64,000 nt of DNA from DATMQA01 sp035566895 (GCA_035566895.1 DATMQA010000126.1:1-64000), one strand, 5' to 3'; shown: positions 50,919-60,103, counted from the first letter of the stretch. Notes: generated by a model from the letters alone, not told the origin. Numbers and translations are program-made.

Positions 50919-52124
50919 ATGAAACCTGGCAACCCACACATCCTGACGATCAACGGCGGTTCCTCGAGCATCAAGTTCGCGCTGTTCGAGGTCGCTGCGC
51001 CGCTCCGGCGGATGCTGGAGGGCAGGGTCGAGCGGATTGGACTGCCCGACGCGAACTTGCGGGTGAAAGGCTTGAGCCAGGCGGACAACTTCTCGCGACC
51101 GCTGGCCGCGCCGGACCACACAGCGGCGGTCGGCGCGCTGATGGATTGGCTCGAAGAACGCCTCGGTCAAGAGGCGCTGACCGCGGTGGGACATCGTGTG
51201 GTTCATGGAGGACCCAAGTACAGCGAGCCGCAGTTAATCACTAAAGAAATGGTCGAGGAGTTGCATCAGCTCACCCCCTTCGATCCCCAACATTTGCCTG
51301 AAGAAATCCTGTTGACCGAAGCGTTTCACCAGCGCTTTCCGGCACTGCCGCAGGTGGCGTGTTTCGACACGGCTTTTCACCATGACCTGCCGCGCGTGGC
51401 CCGGCTGTTGCCAATTCCGCGCCGCTACGAAGCCCAGGGGGTGCGGCGGTACGGCTTTCACGGCTTGTCCTACGCGTTTCTGATGGGAGAACTGGCTCGC
51501 CTGGCCGGACCTGAAGCCGCAGAAGGCCGGGTAATCCTCGCTCACCTCGGCAACGGCGCGAGCCTGGCCGCTGTCCATCACGGCAAAGCCGTCGATACGA
51601 GCATGGGTTTCACCCCGACGGCCGGGGTGCCCATGAGCACCCGCTCCGGCGACCTCGATCCCGGGCTGGTCTGGTACCTGGCGCACACCGAAAACATGAG
51701 CTCCCAGCAATTCAACGAGATGGTCAATTTCAAATCTGGCTTGCTCGGGATATCCGAGACCAGTTCCGACATGCGCGACTTGCTTGAGCGCGAAACCCAG
51801 GACGCGCGGGCGGCCGAGGCGGTCGCTTTGTTTTGTTACCAGGCGAAAAAATGGGTCGGCGCGTTCGCGGCGGCGCTCGCGGGCCTGGACACGCTGGTCT
51901 TCGCCGGCGGCATCGGGGAAAAGGCGCCGCAAATTCGCACCCGGATTTGCGAGGGGCTGGGATTTCTTGGAATCGAACTGAACGCGGCGCGTAACGCGGC
52001 TAACGCCGCAGTGATTTCCTCGGACACCAGCCGAGTCTCCGTGCGCGTTATTTGTACTGACGAGGAGTGGATGATTGCAAAGACTGTGTGTCGTGTTTTG
52101 GGCCTGGGTGTTGGCACAGCTTGA
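50919..52124 (+). CDS. ackA: Acetate kinase
   Basis: 401 residues, full length. It has LTINGGSSSIKFALFE (phosphate-binding), GHRVVHGG, FDTAFHHDLP, YGFHGLSYAF, LAHLGNGASLAAVHHGKAVD and FAGGIGEKAPQIRTRICEGL. It converts acetyl-phosphate plus ADP to acetate plus ATP in the cytosol. With xfp about 830 bp downstream on the same strand it forms the phosphoketolase-acetate branch. No pta is present. A small gene on the minus strand overlaps its last 77 bp. Confidence 0.97.
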   Translation: MKPGNPHILTINGGSSSIKFALFEVAAPLRRMLEGRVERIGLPDANLRVKGLSQADNFSRPLAAPDHTAAVGALMDWLEERLGQEALTAVGHRVVHGGPKYSEPQLITKEMVEELHQLTPFDPQHLPEEILLTEAFHQRFPALPQVACFDTAFHHDLPRVARLLPIPRRYEAQGVRRYGFHGLSYAFLMGELARLAGPEAAEGRVILAHLGNGASLAAVHHGKAVDTSMGFTPTAGVPMSTRSGDLDPGLVWYLAHTENMSSQQFNEMVNFKSGLLGISETSSDMRDLLERETQDARAAEAVALFCYQAKKWVGAFAAALAGLDTLVFAGGIGEKAPQIRTRICEGLGFLGIELNAARNAANAAVISSDTSRVSVRVICTDEEWMIAKTVCRVLGLGVGTA

Positions 52125-52239
52125 AAATAGTATTATTCCGGCGCGGAACGCTTTTGGCCAGACGGACGAGCTGCCCGACTTTGCGGATTTTCTCCGCGAA
52201 GGGCTCACGCGCCAGCTTTTTCCGCATTTCCAGCTTCAT
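52048..52239 (-). CDS. Small partner protein of the nucleotidyltransferase-like gene
   Basis: 63 residues, MKLEMRKKLAREPFAEKIRK VGQLVRLAKSVPRR in two blocks, then a tail overlapping ackA antisense. The start overlaps the stop of the 52236-52742 gene as ATGA, so the pair is translationally coupled. The basic amphipathic first half looks like a real conserved small protein. The last about 25 residues may be an accident of the ackA overlap. The gene order (nucleotidyltransferase-like, then small basic protein) resembles two-gene toxin-antitoxin or accessory modules. Function unknown. Confidence 0.6.
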   Translation of the reverse strand: MKLEMRKKLAREPFAEKIRKVGQLVRLAKSVPRRNNTIFKLCQHPGPKHDTQSLQSSTPRQYK

Positions 52240-52742
52240 GGCAATTTCAGGTTATAGCGTTGGAGGATGTTTTGCAACCGGACTGTGTCCAGGTCGGCCT
52301 GTTGAAGGAATTGCTCGATACGAGCTTTGTCCTTTTGGCGTCCAACGCTGGCCGCGATGGCGACGATGTGTTCGGCGCGGAAAACTTTCGCCGGCACGCC
52401 CTCTAACTCAATGTGCTCGGCCTCGCGCACAGCTTCCTCGGTCAAACCCTGCGCGGCGAGAAACTGCACCGGGAATCCGCGCACAAGCAGATGTTCACTC
52501 TCCACCTGCCAGCCCTGCCCCTGAAGGTGCGCGTAAATGGCTGGAAGGCCGGCGGTCAGCCCCTTGTCGGCGGGGATGAAGAAAATATCAGCGTCGTAGG
52601 TGGCGAAAGGTTCGACATAATAAATCGCAGCGAGCGCGCCCCCCAACGCGTAGTCCTCAATCAATCCTGCCGAGGCCAATCCATTCGCGGCCCGCAATAC
52701 ATCTGCCAGCGGAATGTTCGAGGATTGCTCGTTGGCCGGCAC
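52236..52742 (-). CDS. Nucleotidyltransferase-fold (MNT/AbiEii-like) protein
   Basis: 168 residues from a GTG start. GLIEDYALGGALAAIYYVEP followed by FATYDADIFFIP is the GG/S...DxD-type strand arrangement of minimal nucleotidyltransferases, with the two acidic residues in TYDADIFF. The rest (FLAAQGLTEEAVREAEHIEL, FRAEHIVAIAASVGRQKDKA) fits the C-terminal helices. Relatives act as toxins, antitoxins or RNA modifiers. The first G-S motif is G-G-A here, so activity is uncertain. It lies between ackA and xfp on the opposite strand, splitting that pathway pair, which suggests a later insertion. Confidence 0.65.
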   Translation of the reverse strand: MPANEQSSNIPLADVLRAANGLASAGLIEDYALGGALAAIYYVEPFATYDADIFFIPADKGLTAGLPAIYAHLQGQGWQVESEHLLVRGFPVQFLAAQGLTEEAVREAEHIELEGVPAKVFRAEHIVAIAASVGRQKDKARIEQFLQQADLDTVRLQNILQRYNLKLP

Positions 52743-52811
52743 GACAGGCGTTTACCAGATTTACCTCTCCACGGTCAAGCCGCGTGAGCGGCTCGCGGCC
52801 AATCCGGCGAC

Positions 52812-52892
52812 TTCGGAACTCGGGTTTGGGGTTTCTTTCGGTCTTTGGGATTTCGGCCTTCGGAATTACACTCGCCTTGGGTTTCGGAAATA
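52812..52892. repeat. Word repeat (GGGATTTCGGCC / TTCGGAAT units) upstream of xfp
   Basis: Degenerate TTTCGG/CTTTGGGATTTCGGCC words, same family as 19960-20088 and 23214-23312. Ends about 60 bp before the xfp ATG. Confidence 0.7.
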
Positions 52893-52950
52893 TTCTCTCC
52901 CTTGCCCGCCCTTGAGTTTTTGGCGACAATCCACCTGCAATGGAACTCTC

Positions 52951-55326
52951 ATGAAAACGAAAGAGACCAACCTCACGAATAAGCCGCTGACCTCCGATCT
53001 GCTGCGTCAGATGAACGCCTATTGGCGCGCCGCCAATTATCTGTCCGTCGGCCAGATTTATCTCTACGACAATGCGCTCTTGAAGAAACCACTCAAGCGG
53101 GAGCACATCAAGCCCCGGCTCCTCGGCCACTGGGGCACCACGCCCGGCTTGAATTTCATCTACGTTCACCTGAACCGCGTCATCAAGGAACACGACCTGA
53201 ACATGATCTACATCACCGGGCCGGGTCACGGCGGCCCGGGGTTGGTGGCCAACGCCTACTTGGAGGGGACTTACAGCGAAGTTTATCCCAACATCTCCCC
53301 CGACGAGGAAGGAATCAGGCGGCTGTTCAAGCAGTTCTCTTTCCCGGGAGGAATCCCGAGCCACGTGGCGCCGGAGACGCCCGGGTCGATTCACGAGGGC
53401 GGCGAGCTGGGTTATTCGCTGTCCCACGCCTGCGGCGCCGCCTTTGACAACCCCGACCTGCTCGTTGCGTGCGTCGTCGGCGATGGCGAAGCCGAGACCG
53501 GCCCGCTGGCCACCAGTTGGCACTCGAACAAGTTCCTCAACCCGGTCCACGACGGCGCGGTCCTGCCCATCCTGCACTTGAACGGCTACAAGATCGCCGG
53601 CCCCACCGTGCTGGCACGCATCCCCCGCGACGAACTGGAAGCGCTCTTCTGCGGATACGGTTACCAGCCGTATTTCGTCGAAGGCGACGAGCCGATGGCG
53701 ATGCACCAGCTCATGGCTGCCACGCTCGACACCGTAGTCGCCGAGATCCGGCGCATTCAAAAGGACGCTCGCGCGAACGGATTCAAGGCCCGCCCGCGCT
53801 GGCCCATGATCATCCTGCGCTCACCGAAAGGCTGGACCGGCCCCAAGGTGGTCGATGGCAAGCCCACCGAGGGCACGTTCCGCTCGCACCAGGTGCCGAT
53901 GGGCGAGATGAGCCGTCCGGGACATCGCAAGATTCTGGAGAAGTGGATGCGGAGCTATCGCCCGCAGGAATTGTTCGATAAAACCGGCAGGCTGCGGTCC
54001 GAACTCGCCGAGCTGGCCCCCAAAGGCGAGCGCCGCATGAGCGCCAATCCGCACGCCAACGGCGGCCTGCTGCTGCGCTCCTTGCGCCTGCCGGACTTCT
54101 CCGATTACGCCGTTAAAGTCCCCAAGCCCGGTGCCGTGGATGCCGAAGCCACGCGCGTCCAGGGCCAGTTCATCCGCGATGCGCTCAAACTCAACCCCGC
54201 CAACTTTCGCGTGTTCAGCCCGGACGAGACGACCTCGAACCGCTGGGGCGCCGTCTTCGAGGTCACGAACCGATGCTCGACGGCGGAAATTATTCCCGGC
54301 GACGAGCACGTCGCTCCCGATGGCCGCGTGGTGGAGATGTTGAGCGAGCACCAGTGCGAAGGTTGGCTCGAAGGCTACCTGCTGACGGGCCGGCATGGCT
54401 TTTTTTCATGCTACGAAGCGTTCATTCACATCGTGGATTCGATGTTCAACCAGCACGCCAAGTGGCTCAAGGTGGCTAATCATATTCCCTGGCGGCGGCC
54501 GATTGCGTCCCTGAACTACCTGCTCTCATCGCACGTCTGGCGCCAGGACCACAACGGGTTCAGCCATCAGGACCCCGGGTTCATCGACCATGTGGCGAAC
54601 AAGAAAGCGGAAATTATCCGTGTCTATTTGCCTCCCGACGCCAACACCCTGCTCTCGGTAACGGACCACTGCTTGCGCAGCCGCAATTACGTCAACGTGA
54701 TCGTCGCCGGCAAGCAACCCGCACCGCAGTGGCTCGACATGGACGCCGCCATTAAACATTGCACCGCCGGCATCGGCATCTGGCCGTGGGCCAGCAACGA
54801 CCAGGGCGGCGAGCCCGATGTCGTCATGGCGTGCTGCGGTGACGTGCCCACGCTCGAAACCCTGGCCGCAGTGCAATTGCTCCGGAAACATTTTCCCGCC
54901 TTGAAAGTCCGCGTGATTAACGTTGTCGATTTGATGAAGCTCCAGCCGCCAGGCGAACACCCGCACGGCTTAAGTGACAAAGACTTCGATGTCCTTTTCA
55001 CCAAAGACAAGCCCATCATCTTCGCCTATCACGGCTATCCCTGGCTGATTCATCGCCTGACTTATCGTCGCACCAACCATCCGAATCTCCACGTGCGCGG
55101 CTACAAAGAGGAAGGCACGACCACCACGCCATTCGACATGACGGTGATGAACGACCTGGACCGCTTTCATCTCGCCGCCGACGTCATCGACCGCGTGCCG
55201 ACGCTCGGCCCCCGCGCCGCCTACGCCAAACAGGCCCTGCGCGACAAACTCCTCGATCACCAGCAGTATATCTGCCGGCATGGCGAAGACCTGCCGGAGA
55301 TTCGCCACTGGAAATGGAGCGCGTGA
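52951..55326 (+). CDS. xfp: Xylulose-5-phosphate/fructose-6-phosphate phosphoketolase
   Basis: 791 residues from MKTKETNLTNKPLTSDLLRQ, the normal family length. In-frame codons upstream translate the word repeat. Thiamine-diphosphate enzyme: signatures YITGPGHGGPG (phosphoketolase motif), GGELGYSLSHACGAAFD and VGDGEAETGPLATSW (Mg/ThDP site), then RSPKGWTGPK. The C-terminal half has FSPDETTSNRWGAVFE and EGYLLTGRHGFFSCYE (second signature). It cleaves xylulose-5-P or fructose-6-P with phosphate to acetyl-phosphate plus a sugar phosphate. Acetyl-phosphate is then used by AckA encoded just upstream to make ATP, or feeds Pta elsewhere. Confidence 0.97.
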   Translation: MKTKETNLTNKPLTSDLLRQMNAYWRAANYLSVGQIYLYDNALLKKPLKREHIKPRLLGHWGTTPGLNFIYVHLNRVIKEHDLNMIYITGPGHGGPGLVANAYLEGTYSEVYPNISPDEEGIRRLFKQFSFPGGIPSHVAPETPGSIHEGGELGYSLSHACGAAFDNPDLLVACVVGDGEAETGPLATSWHSNKFLNPVHDGAVLPILHLNGYKIAGPTVLARIPRDELEALFCGYGYQPYFVEGDEPMAMHQLMAATLDTVVAEIRRIQKDARANGFKARPRWPMIILRSPKGWTGPKVVDGKPTEGTFRSHQVPMGEMSRPGHRKILEKWMRSYRPQELFDKTGRLRSELAELAPKGERRMSANPHANGGLLLRSLRLPDFSDYAVKVPKPGAVDAEATRVQGQFIRDALKLNPANFRVFSPDETTSNRWGAVFEVTNRCSTAEIIPGDEHVAPDGRVVEMLSEHQCEGWLEGYLLTGRHGFFSCYEAFIHIVDSMFNQHAKWLKVANHIPWRRPIASLNYLLSSHVWRQDHNGFSHQDPGFIDHVANKKAEIIRVYLPPDANTLLSVTDHCLRSRNYVNVIVAGKQPAPQWLDMDAAIKHCTAGIGIWPWASNDQGGEPDVVMACCGDVPTLETLAAVQLLRKHFPALKVRVINVVDLMKLQPPGEHPHGLSDKDFDVLFTKDKPIIFAYHGYPWLIHRLTYRRTNHPNLHVRGYKEEGTTTTPFDMTVMNDLDRFHLAADVIDRVPTLGPRAAYAKQALRDKLLDHQQYICRHGEDLPEIRHWKWSA

Positions 55327-55394
55327 TCCGGACGGCCACCCGCCAGCCTGATGAATTTCCAATGCCGGCGCGCTTAGTCCCGTCGAAGTGTCCA

Positions 55395-55490
55395 GGTGTT
55401 GCCCAGCCCCGGCAGGGCGCAATGTTTATAGTAAAACGCCCGCTGGAAGAATGGCTTAAGCCCCAGCGGGGCGCGATGTTCAGCACGACC
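55395..55490. repeat. Two copies of a CCCCAGCGGGGCGCRATGTT-type repeat
   Basis: GCCCCGGCAGGGCGCAATGT followed by TTATAGTAAAACG, and CCCCAGCGGGGCGCGATGTT 50 bp later. Each begins with a small GC-rich hairpin. Similar CCAGCGGGGCGAAATGTTTATAG strings are common interspersed repeats in several bacterial phyla, as I recall. It lies between xfp and the ankyrin gene. Confidence 0.7.
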
Positions 55491-55507
55491 GATAGCAGAA
55501 AGGTTAT

Positions 55508-56821
55508 ATGTCAAAGCTTAAAGAGCACGTCGAGTCGCTGCTGCTTGAAACGGCCGAGCCGATAGAGCTTTTCAAAAGAGCGTTCAAAACGGACGACGCT
55601 GTATTCCTTCGGAAATTGCTCGAACGTTTTCCGCAAATGAAGGCCAGCGTCAACGAACCGGTCGCCGCATTCGACTCCCCCGCGATTATACATGTGCGCA
55701 GCCCGGAAATGCTCGACGCGTTGCTCGAAGCCGGCGCGGACATAAATGGCCGGAGCCGCTGGTGGGCCGGCGGATTCGGGTTGCTGGACTGCGCCAGGCC
55801 CGAGCTGGCCGCCTACGCCATTAAGCGGGGCGCAGTGGTGACTGCGCACGCCGCGGCGCGGCTGGGAATGACCGACCAGCTCCGCGCGCTGATTACCGCC
55901 GAGCCCAATCTCGTCCACACTCGAGGCGGAGATGGCCAAACCCCGCTTCATTTCGCCAGCACGGTTGAAATCGCCGGCCTGCTTCTCCAGCACGGCGCAG
56001 ACATTGACGCGCGCGATATCGACCACGAATCCACCCCCGCTCAATGGATGCTCCGCGAGCGCCAGGACGTTGCCCGCTATCTCGTTCAGCGCGGCTGCAA
56101 AACCGATATTCTTATGGCCGCAGCGCTCGGTGATGCGGAACTCGTCCGCCAGCATTTAGCGGCTGAGCCTGATTCGATTCACACGCGCGTCAGCGGCGAG
56201 TACTTTCCGATGATCAATCCCAGGGCCGGCGGGACTATCTACCAGTGGACACTCGGCTGGTATGTCTCACCCCACGATGTCGCCAAACAATTCGGACACG
56301 AAGACGTTTTTCGCCTGCTCATGGAGTGCAGTCCGGATGATGTCAGGCTGATTGCGGCATGTTGGAGCGCCGACGAATCCGGCGTCAAAAAACTGCTCGC
56401 GCAAAACTCCGCGCTCGTCACGCAGCTTTCTGAAGCGTACCGGCGGCAGGTCGCCCACGCCGCGCGCAATAATAATCTCGCTGCCGTGCGCCTTATGCTG
56501 GCTGCCGGTCTTCCCGTGGACGAGCTTGGCCAGCATCGGGCGACCCCATTGCACTGGGCGGCCTTTCACGGAAATTCCGAGATGGCTAGCGAGATTTTGC
56601 GCTATCATCCGCCACTCGAGAAAACAGACGCGGACTTCAACAGCACACCGCTCGGCTGGGCTATTCATGGCTCCGAAAATGGCTGGCATTCCGCGACGGG
56701 AAACTATGCCGGCACCGTGGAAGCATTGCTGAAAGCCGGGGCCAAACTTCCACGGAAGCTTGGGGGAACAGAAGCCGTGAAAGAAGTTTTGCGGGGCTAC
56801 GGAGTCAAGGAAGCCGAGTAA
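55508..56821 (+). CDS. Ankyrin-repeat protein
   Basis: 437 residues, RBS AAAGG 6 bp upstream. At least six ankyrin-like units are visible (PEMLDALLEAGADINGRS; LGMTDQLRALITAEPNLVHT; GQTPLHFASTVEIAGLLLQH GADID; ATPLHWAAFHGNSEMASEIL; TPLGWAIHGSENGWHSATGN ... TVEALLKAGAKLP). There is no signal peptide or membrane segment. Ankyrin domains bind other proteins, and no partner is evident here. Confidence 0.88.
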   Translation: MSKLKEHVESLLLETAEPIELFKRAFKTDDAVFLRKLLERFPQMKASVNEPVAAFDSPAIIHVRSPEMLDALLEAGADINGRSRWWAGGFGLLDCARPELAAYAIKRGAVVTAHAAARLGMTDQLRALITAEPNLVHTRGGDGQTPLHFASTVEIAGLLLQHGADIDARDIDHESTPAQWMLRERQDVARYLVQRGCKTDILMAAALGDAELVRQHLAAEPDSIHTRVSGEYFPMINPRAGGTIYQWTLGWYVSPHDVAKQFGHEDVFRLLMECSPDDVRLIAACWSADESGVKKLLAQNSALVTQLSEAYRRQVAHAARNNNLAAVRLMLAAGLPVDELGQHRATPLHWAAFHGNSEMASEILRYHPPLEKTDADFNSTPLGWAIHGSENGWHSATGNYAGTVEALLKAGAKLPRKLGGTEAVKEVLRGYGVKEAE

Positions 56822-56829
56822 TTACAGTT

Positions 56830-57645
56830 TCAATCCCGGGCCAAGAACGGCAACAAAAACAAATGCAACCAGCACCCCGGCAGCCACCCAACCCAATGGC
56901 GAGGGATTGCTACCGGCGCGCTGGACGAAACCAGCCAATGCGGATCACGAAGCAGTTGCGGACCCCACGCCAAACCGCTCATGCCGCCCAGGGAAGCGGC
57001 GACCGCCGAGATGAGAATCAGCGCTTTCGCTTGCGGGTTAAGCAGACCGGCGCTCAAGCTCAAAACCGCGCCGGCGAAGTAAGGAATCAGCATCAGCACA
57101 TTGGCGCGCCGATAACGAACCGCAGGGTCTCCGCCGGTCAACGGCCCGGCCATCGACAGCATCATCCTCACGCAAAGGTAATAACTGGTTCCTCCGATCA
57201 AAATCAGCAACCCGCGCCAGAGCCAGGTGGCCGGCAGGCCGGAAATGAAATTTGCCCAATCACCAATGTTGCTCACACCGGAATACAGGAAGTAGCCCGT
57301 ACCGACGTAAAGGTTCACGGCGGCGAATAGCCACAAAAAGTAATAGAAGTGAGCAGTGAACCGAGGTCGTCGAAACAAGGCCAGGGCGAGAGCGCCCGCC
57401 AATAAATTTGCAATCGTTCCTCCGGCGAACACTACTCTGAGAGCCGAACGCGGAAACCCGTGCTCGTCCCAGACAAAGTTCATCGAAGTGAGCAGGCTGG
57501 GTTTGCCGCCCACCAGCAGGCAAGCGCCGCCGTGCCCCAAACCCTCATGAATGAAATCGGCCTGCGCCCCAGCCAGCAACCCAATGCAAGTGATGGTTAG
57601 GGGATCGCAGGATGGTAATGAATTCCTGGTGTTTTCGTGTTCCAC
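56830..57645 (-). CDS. Multi-pass membrane protein with HEGLGH motif
   Basis: 271 residues from a GTG, with a later start possible. At least six hydrophobic segments are visible. Near the N-terminus, DFIHEGLGHGGACLLVGG has a H-E-x-x-x-H-like zinc motif inside a membrane segment, reminiscent of site-2 proteases (HExxH). The spacing differs by one residue and no LDG motif is clear, so a protease role is only possible. Convergent with the ankyrin gene, stops 8 bp apart. Confidence 0.6.
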   Translation of the reverse strand: MEHENTRNSLPSCDPLTITCIGLLAGAQADFIHEGLGHGGACLLVGGKPSLLTSMNFVWDEHGFPRSALRVVFAGGTIANLLAGALALALFRRPRFTAHFYYFLWLFAAVNLYVGTGYFLYSGVSNIGDWANFISGLPATWLWRGLLILIGGTSYYLCVRMMLSMAGPLTGGDPAVRYRRANVLMLIPYFAGAVLSLSAGLLNPQAKALILISAVAASLGGMSGLAWGPQLLRDPHWLVSSSAPVAIPRHWVGWLPGCWLHLFLLPFLARD

Positions 57646-57785
57646 AATGCCGAGCTCAGGGAAATCGTAGCACGCAGGCCTTTGACCGCTAGTCAGAGCA
57701 AGTGCAAGTGTGCCGCTCCGCCCGAGCCGGTGCTTGGTTTATGCGTCTGAACGGATCTTAAATACGCTGGCGGATGGCCGTGTGG

Positions 57786-58271
57786 TTAAAATGCCGGCAC
57801 CACAACGTTGATGTCCTGCGCTTGTTTGTAGCTGGCGGCTGTGGCGTGGCCGTCGCCGTATTGGACCTCCGCTGTGCCGCATGGTCAGCGTGTCGGATTT
57901 GCCATAGTATGGCACCGGAAACCGTAGCCTGAACGGTGACCACTGCCCATCGTTAATGATCGCTGAATATCCCGGCGGCATCTCTCCTGGTTTATGGCCC
58001 AGCCGGGATACACCTCGTTGTTTTCCATCGCATATAACACCACTGCGACCCCAATCTGCTTGAGGTTGCTCATGCACCGCACTTGGGCCGCCTTGAGCTT
58101 GGCCCTGGAAAGGGCTGGAAGCAGCATTGCCGCCAGAATGGCGATAATGGCAATGACGACCAGCAATTCAATCAATGTAAAAGCCCGCACCGCGCCCCTG
58201 GCAGGACGCCCCTTTCTTCGTTGACTCCAACGCGGAACCCACGGTGCAATCTGGCCAACGCTGTGGTTCAT
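57786..58271 (-). pseudogene. Frameshifted pseudopilin (DGH-type)
   Basis: The N-terminal frame gives MNHSVGQIAPWVPRW ... VRAFTLIELLVVIAIIAILA, then AQVRCMSNLKQIGVAVVLYA and ENNEVYPGWAINQ. It then fails. Other frames carry on with PPGYSAIINDGQWSPFR, YYGKSDTLTMRHSGG and finally YGDGHATAASYKQAQDINVV VPAF. The last block is the expected C-terminus (GDGHA), ending at TAA 57788-57786. Two or more indels are therefore needed. The residue before the cleavage site is Ala (RAFTLIE), where Gly is usual. Confidence 0.85.
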
Positions 58272-58346
58272 AGGACAAGAATTCCTGGATTTGAGCTTGC
58301 TGATTTTATAGTTCAAACTTTGTGCCCCTGGCAAGTGTGCGTTCCA

Positions 58347-58721
58347 ATGCACACCAAAGATATGAGTTGGCTGAGATTATCCGAACCTGCAAAGGAGCGT
58401 TTAGCCGGGCTGGCGACTTTGCTCGTAGTTCTGCCGATGCTCGGGCTGGGACAGCAGACCTGGATGTTTCTGCATGCGGTCTGGACGGATCACTGGATTC
58501 GGGCGGACGCGCGGCCGGTCACGGCGATTGTCACACACGTCGGGCCGAAACGCATCCTGGAGTATCGGTACGCTCTTGATGGAAAAGAGTATGCCGGAAA
58601 GGACAGCCGCGATTGGGAAGTGGAGCGGGATTACCCGCTGAACGTGGGCGATCACGTCACGGCGCGCGCATCGGCGTCACATCCCTGGCTGTCGGCCCTG
58701 GGCAACACGGGACGGGCATGA
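58347..58721 (+). CDS. DUF3592-like membrane protein
   Basis: 124 residues from MHTKDMSWLRLSEPAKERLA, with a second Met 5 codons later. One membrane helix (LATLLVVLPMLGLGQQTWMF) is followed by a beta domain TAIVTHVGPKRILEYRYALD GKEYAGKDSRD. That block pattern also occurs in the protein at 33514. No second helix. The stop overlaps the next start as ATGA. Confidence 0.6.
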   Translation: MHTKDMSWLRLSEPAKERLAGLATLLVVLPMLGLGQQTWMFLHAVWTDHWIRADARPVTAIVTHVGPKRILEYRYALDGKEYAGKDSRDWEVERDYPLNVGDHVTARASASHPWLSALGNTGRA

Positions 58722-59140
58722 CTACCCCTTCTAACTTTTGGGATGCGCTGGCACCGCACCACTCAAAGATTGAAAACAGCTATCTCGATTTGCCAAGCAT
58801 CCGTCGAATTATACACGACATCCACCAGCCCGCATTGGTGGTTGGTGCGGGCCAGGGCCTGATCGTGGCCGAGCTGCTGAGAAAGGGGATCCAATGTGAC
58901 GGCGTTGATCTGAGTTCCGAAATGCTCCGATACGCCAAGATTCGGCGTGGGCTTGATTTGGTTCAGGCTGACGCCGGCGCCATGCCTTAGCCGCCTCATT
59001 GATGCTGCAATTGTCGCGCACGCTGGTTCAGGGTTGATGGGGAGGGGCGAAGGTGAAATTGGACAAACTGAGGCGAAAGCATTTATCGTATTCACGAATG
59101 GCTTGTCGCACCCCCATCCCCCATCACCTCCCCTTACCTA
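58718..59140 (+). pseudogene. Frameshifted class I SAM-dependent methyltransferase
   Basis: Frame 1 (58718-58990) gives MTTPSNFWDALAPHHSKIEN, the SAM-binding loop VVGAGQGLIVAELLRKG, GVDLSSEMLRYAKIRRG and QADAGAMP, then a TAG. The expected continuation after the LP motif appears in another frame (LIDAAIVAHAGSGLMGRGEG EIGQTEAKA) and runs to about 59140. One indel broke the gene and the C-terminal half is missing or decayed. It overlaps the DUF3592-like stop by 4 bp. Confidence 0.7.
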
Positions 59141-59176
59141 AATTGGCCCGCCAAATGCTGCTTTCTTAAGCTGGCT

Positions 59177-60103
59177 ATGCGCATGACCCCATCGCCTGAG
59201 TCTCCCCTGCTTCCCCTTCCCCACATGCGTACCTACGAAGAGGCCGTCGCCGGCGATTACTTCTTCCTGTGCGCTTTCATGCTCACCGATTGGATACATA
59301 ACCTGATCGCCGAAACCATCCTCGCCTACCACACCGCCGATTCTTGCCCATCCGCTTTCTTGCAGGATGGCCAGGCTTTTGACGGGTTCTGCCAAATTTT
59401 TGACCAGCTCACCGATGACCAATTCCATTTCTCCCTGCACGATATGTTCCGCTTCACCCGATACGACACCCGTTACGCCACCACTCTAGCCCGCGCCCTG
59501 GTCCCGTTGGCCATCGAGGAACGTCTCACCGGCCGTCCCCTGGTCCTTCAGCGCGGCCAGTCTCCACGCCTCCTCCGCCGCACCGCCCGGTTCTGGTGCG
59601 ATTGGCTCGACGCCACCATTCAGCTCGAAGTCCATCGCGCGTTCTGGTGGACCTACACTGGCCCTGGCTCAGCTCACGTCGAGGACATCGCCATCGCCGC
59701 CTTTGGCCATCCCATGTGCCGGCACCCATCGGTCGCACAAGTCCAGCGCCGCCGGCGTCGCCCTCGCAAACCCGCCCACACGGCTAAAACCGCCGATACC
59801 TGGGACCGGCTCGACCATCCCCCCTTTCCGGGCGACGAAATTGAAACCGTCCTCATTGCCCTCCAACCGTTGGCCCGGCGTTACCAATGGACCGCCGGCG
59901 ACGTGTTCGATGTCATGGTCCCAATCGTCCATCGTGCCGAACCCCACTTCTGCTGGTCGATATACGACCTCGAGAATTATCGACGCGATAACCTCGGTCT
60001 GCCGGACCTGGAAAGCTGCGACCGCCAATTGCCCGCGCCCCCGGCTGGCTTGGCTCTCGCCGCGAACATTTGTCCGCCCGTCCTGTCCGGGGTGACCTCG
60101 TAA
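59177..60103 (+). CDS. Hypothetical protein, 308 aa
   Basis: Starts MRMTPSPESPLLPLPHMRTY. It is rich in aromatic residues and helices (DYFFLCAFMLTDWIHNLIAE, ARFWCDWLDATIQLEVHRAF). A basic, Pro/Arg-rich linker (about 193-212, QRRRRRPRKPAHT) leads to a second helical part (AGDVFDVMVPIVHRAEPHFC). No signal peptide. No family recognised. Its C-rich codon use resembles the phage-like genes after 62300, so it could belong to the same element. That is inference. Confidence 0.6.
   Translation: MRMTPSPESPLLPLPHMRTYEEAVAGDYFFLCAFMLTDWIHNLIAETILAYHTADSCPSAFLQDGQAFDGFCQIFDQLTDDQFHFSLHDMFRFTRYDTRYATTLARALVPLAIEERLTGRPLVLQRGQSPRLLRRTARFWCDWLDATIQLEVHRAFWWTYTGPGSAHVEDIAIAAFGHPMCRHPSVAQVQRRRRRPRKPAHTAKTADTWDRLDHPPFPGDEIETVLIALQPLARRYQWTAGDVFDVMVPIVHRAEPHFCWSIYDLENYRRDNLGLPDLESCDRQLPAPPAGLALAANICPPVLSGVTS

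Noticed and set aside
52714..52950. 79-residue N-terminal extension of phosphoketolase
   Set aside because: Overlaps the divergent nucleotidyltransferase gene start and translates the TTCGG word repeat. The remaining length matches the family.
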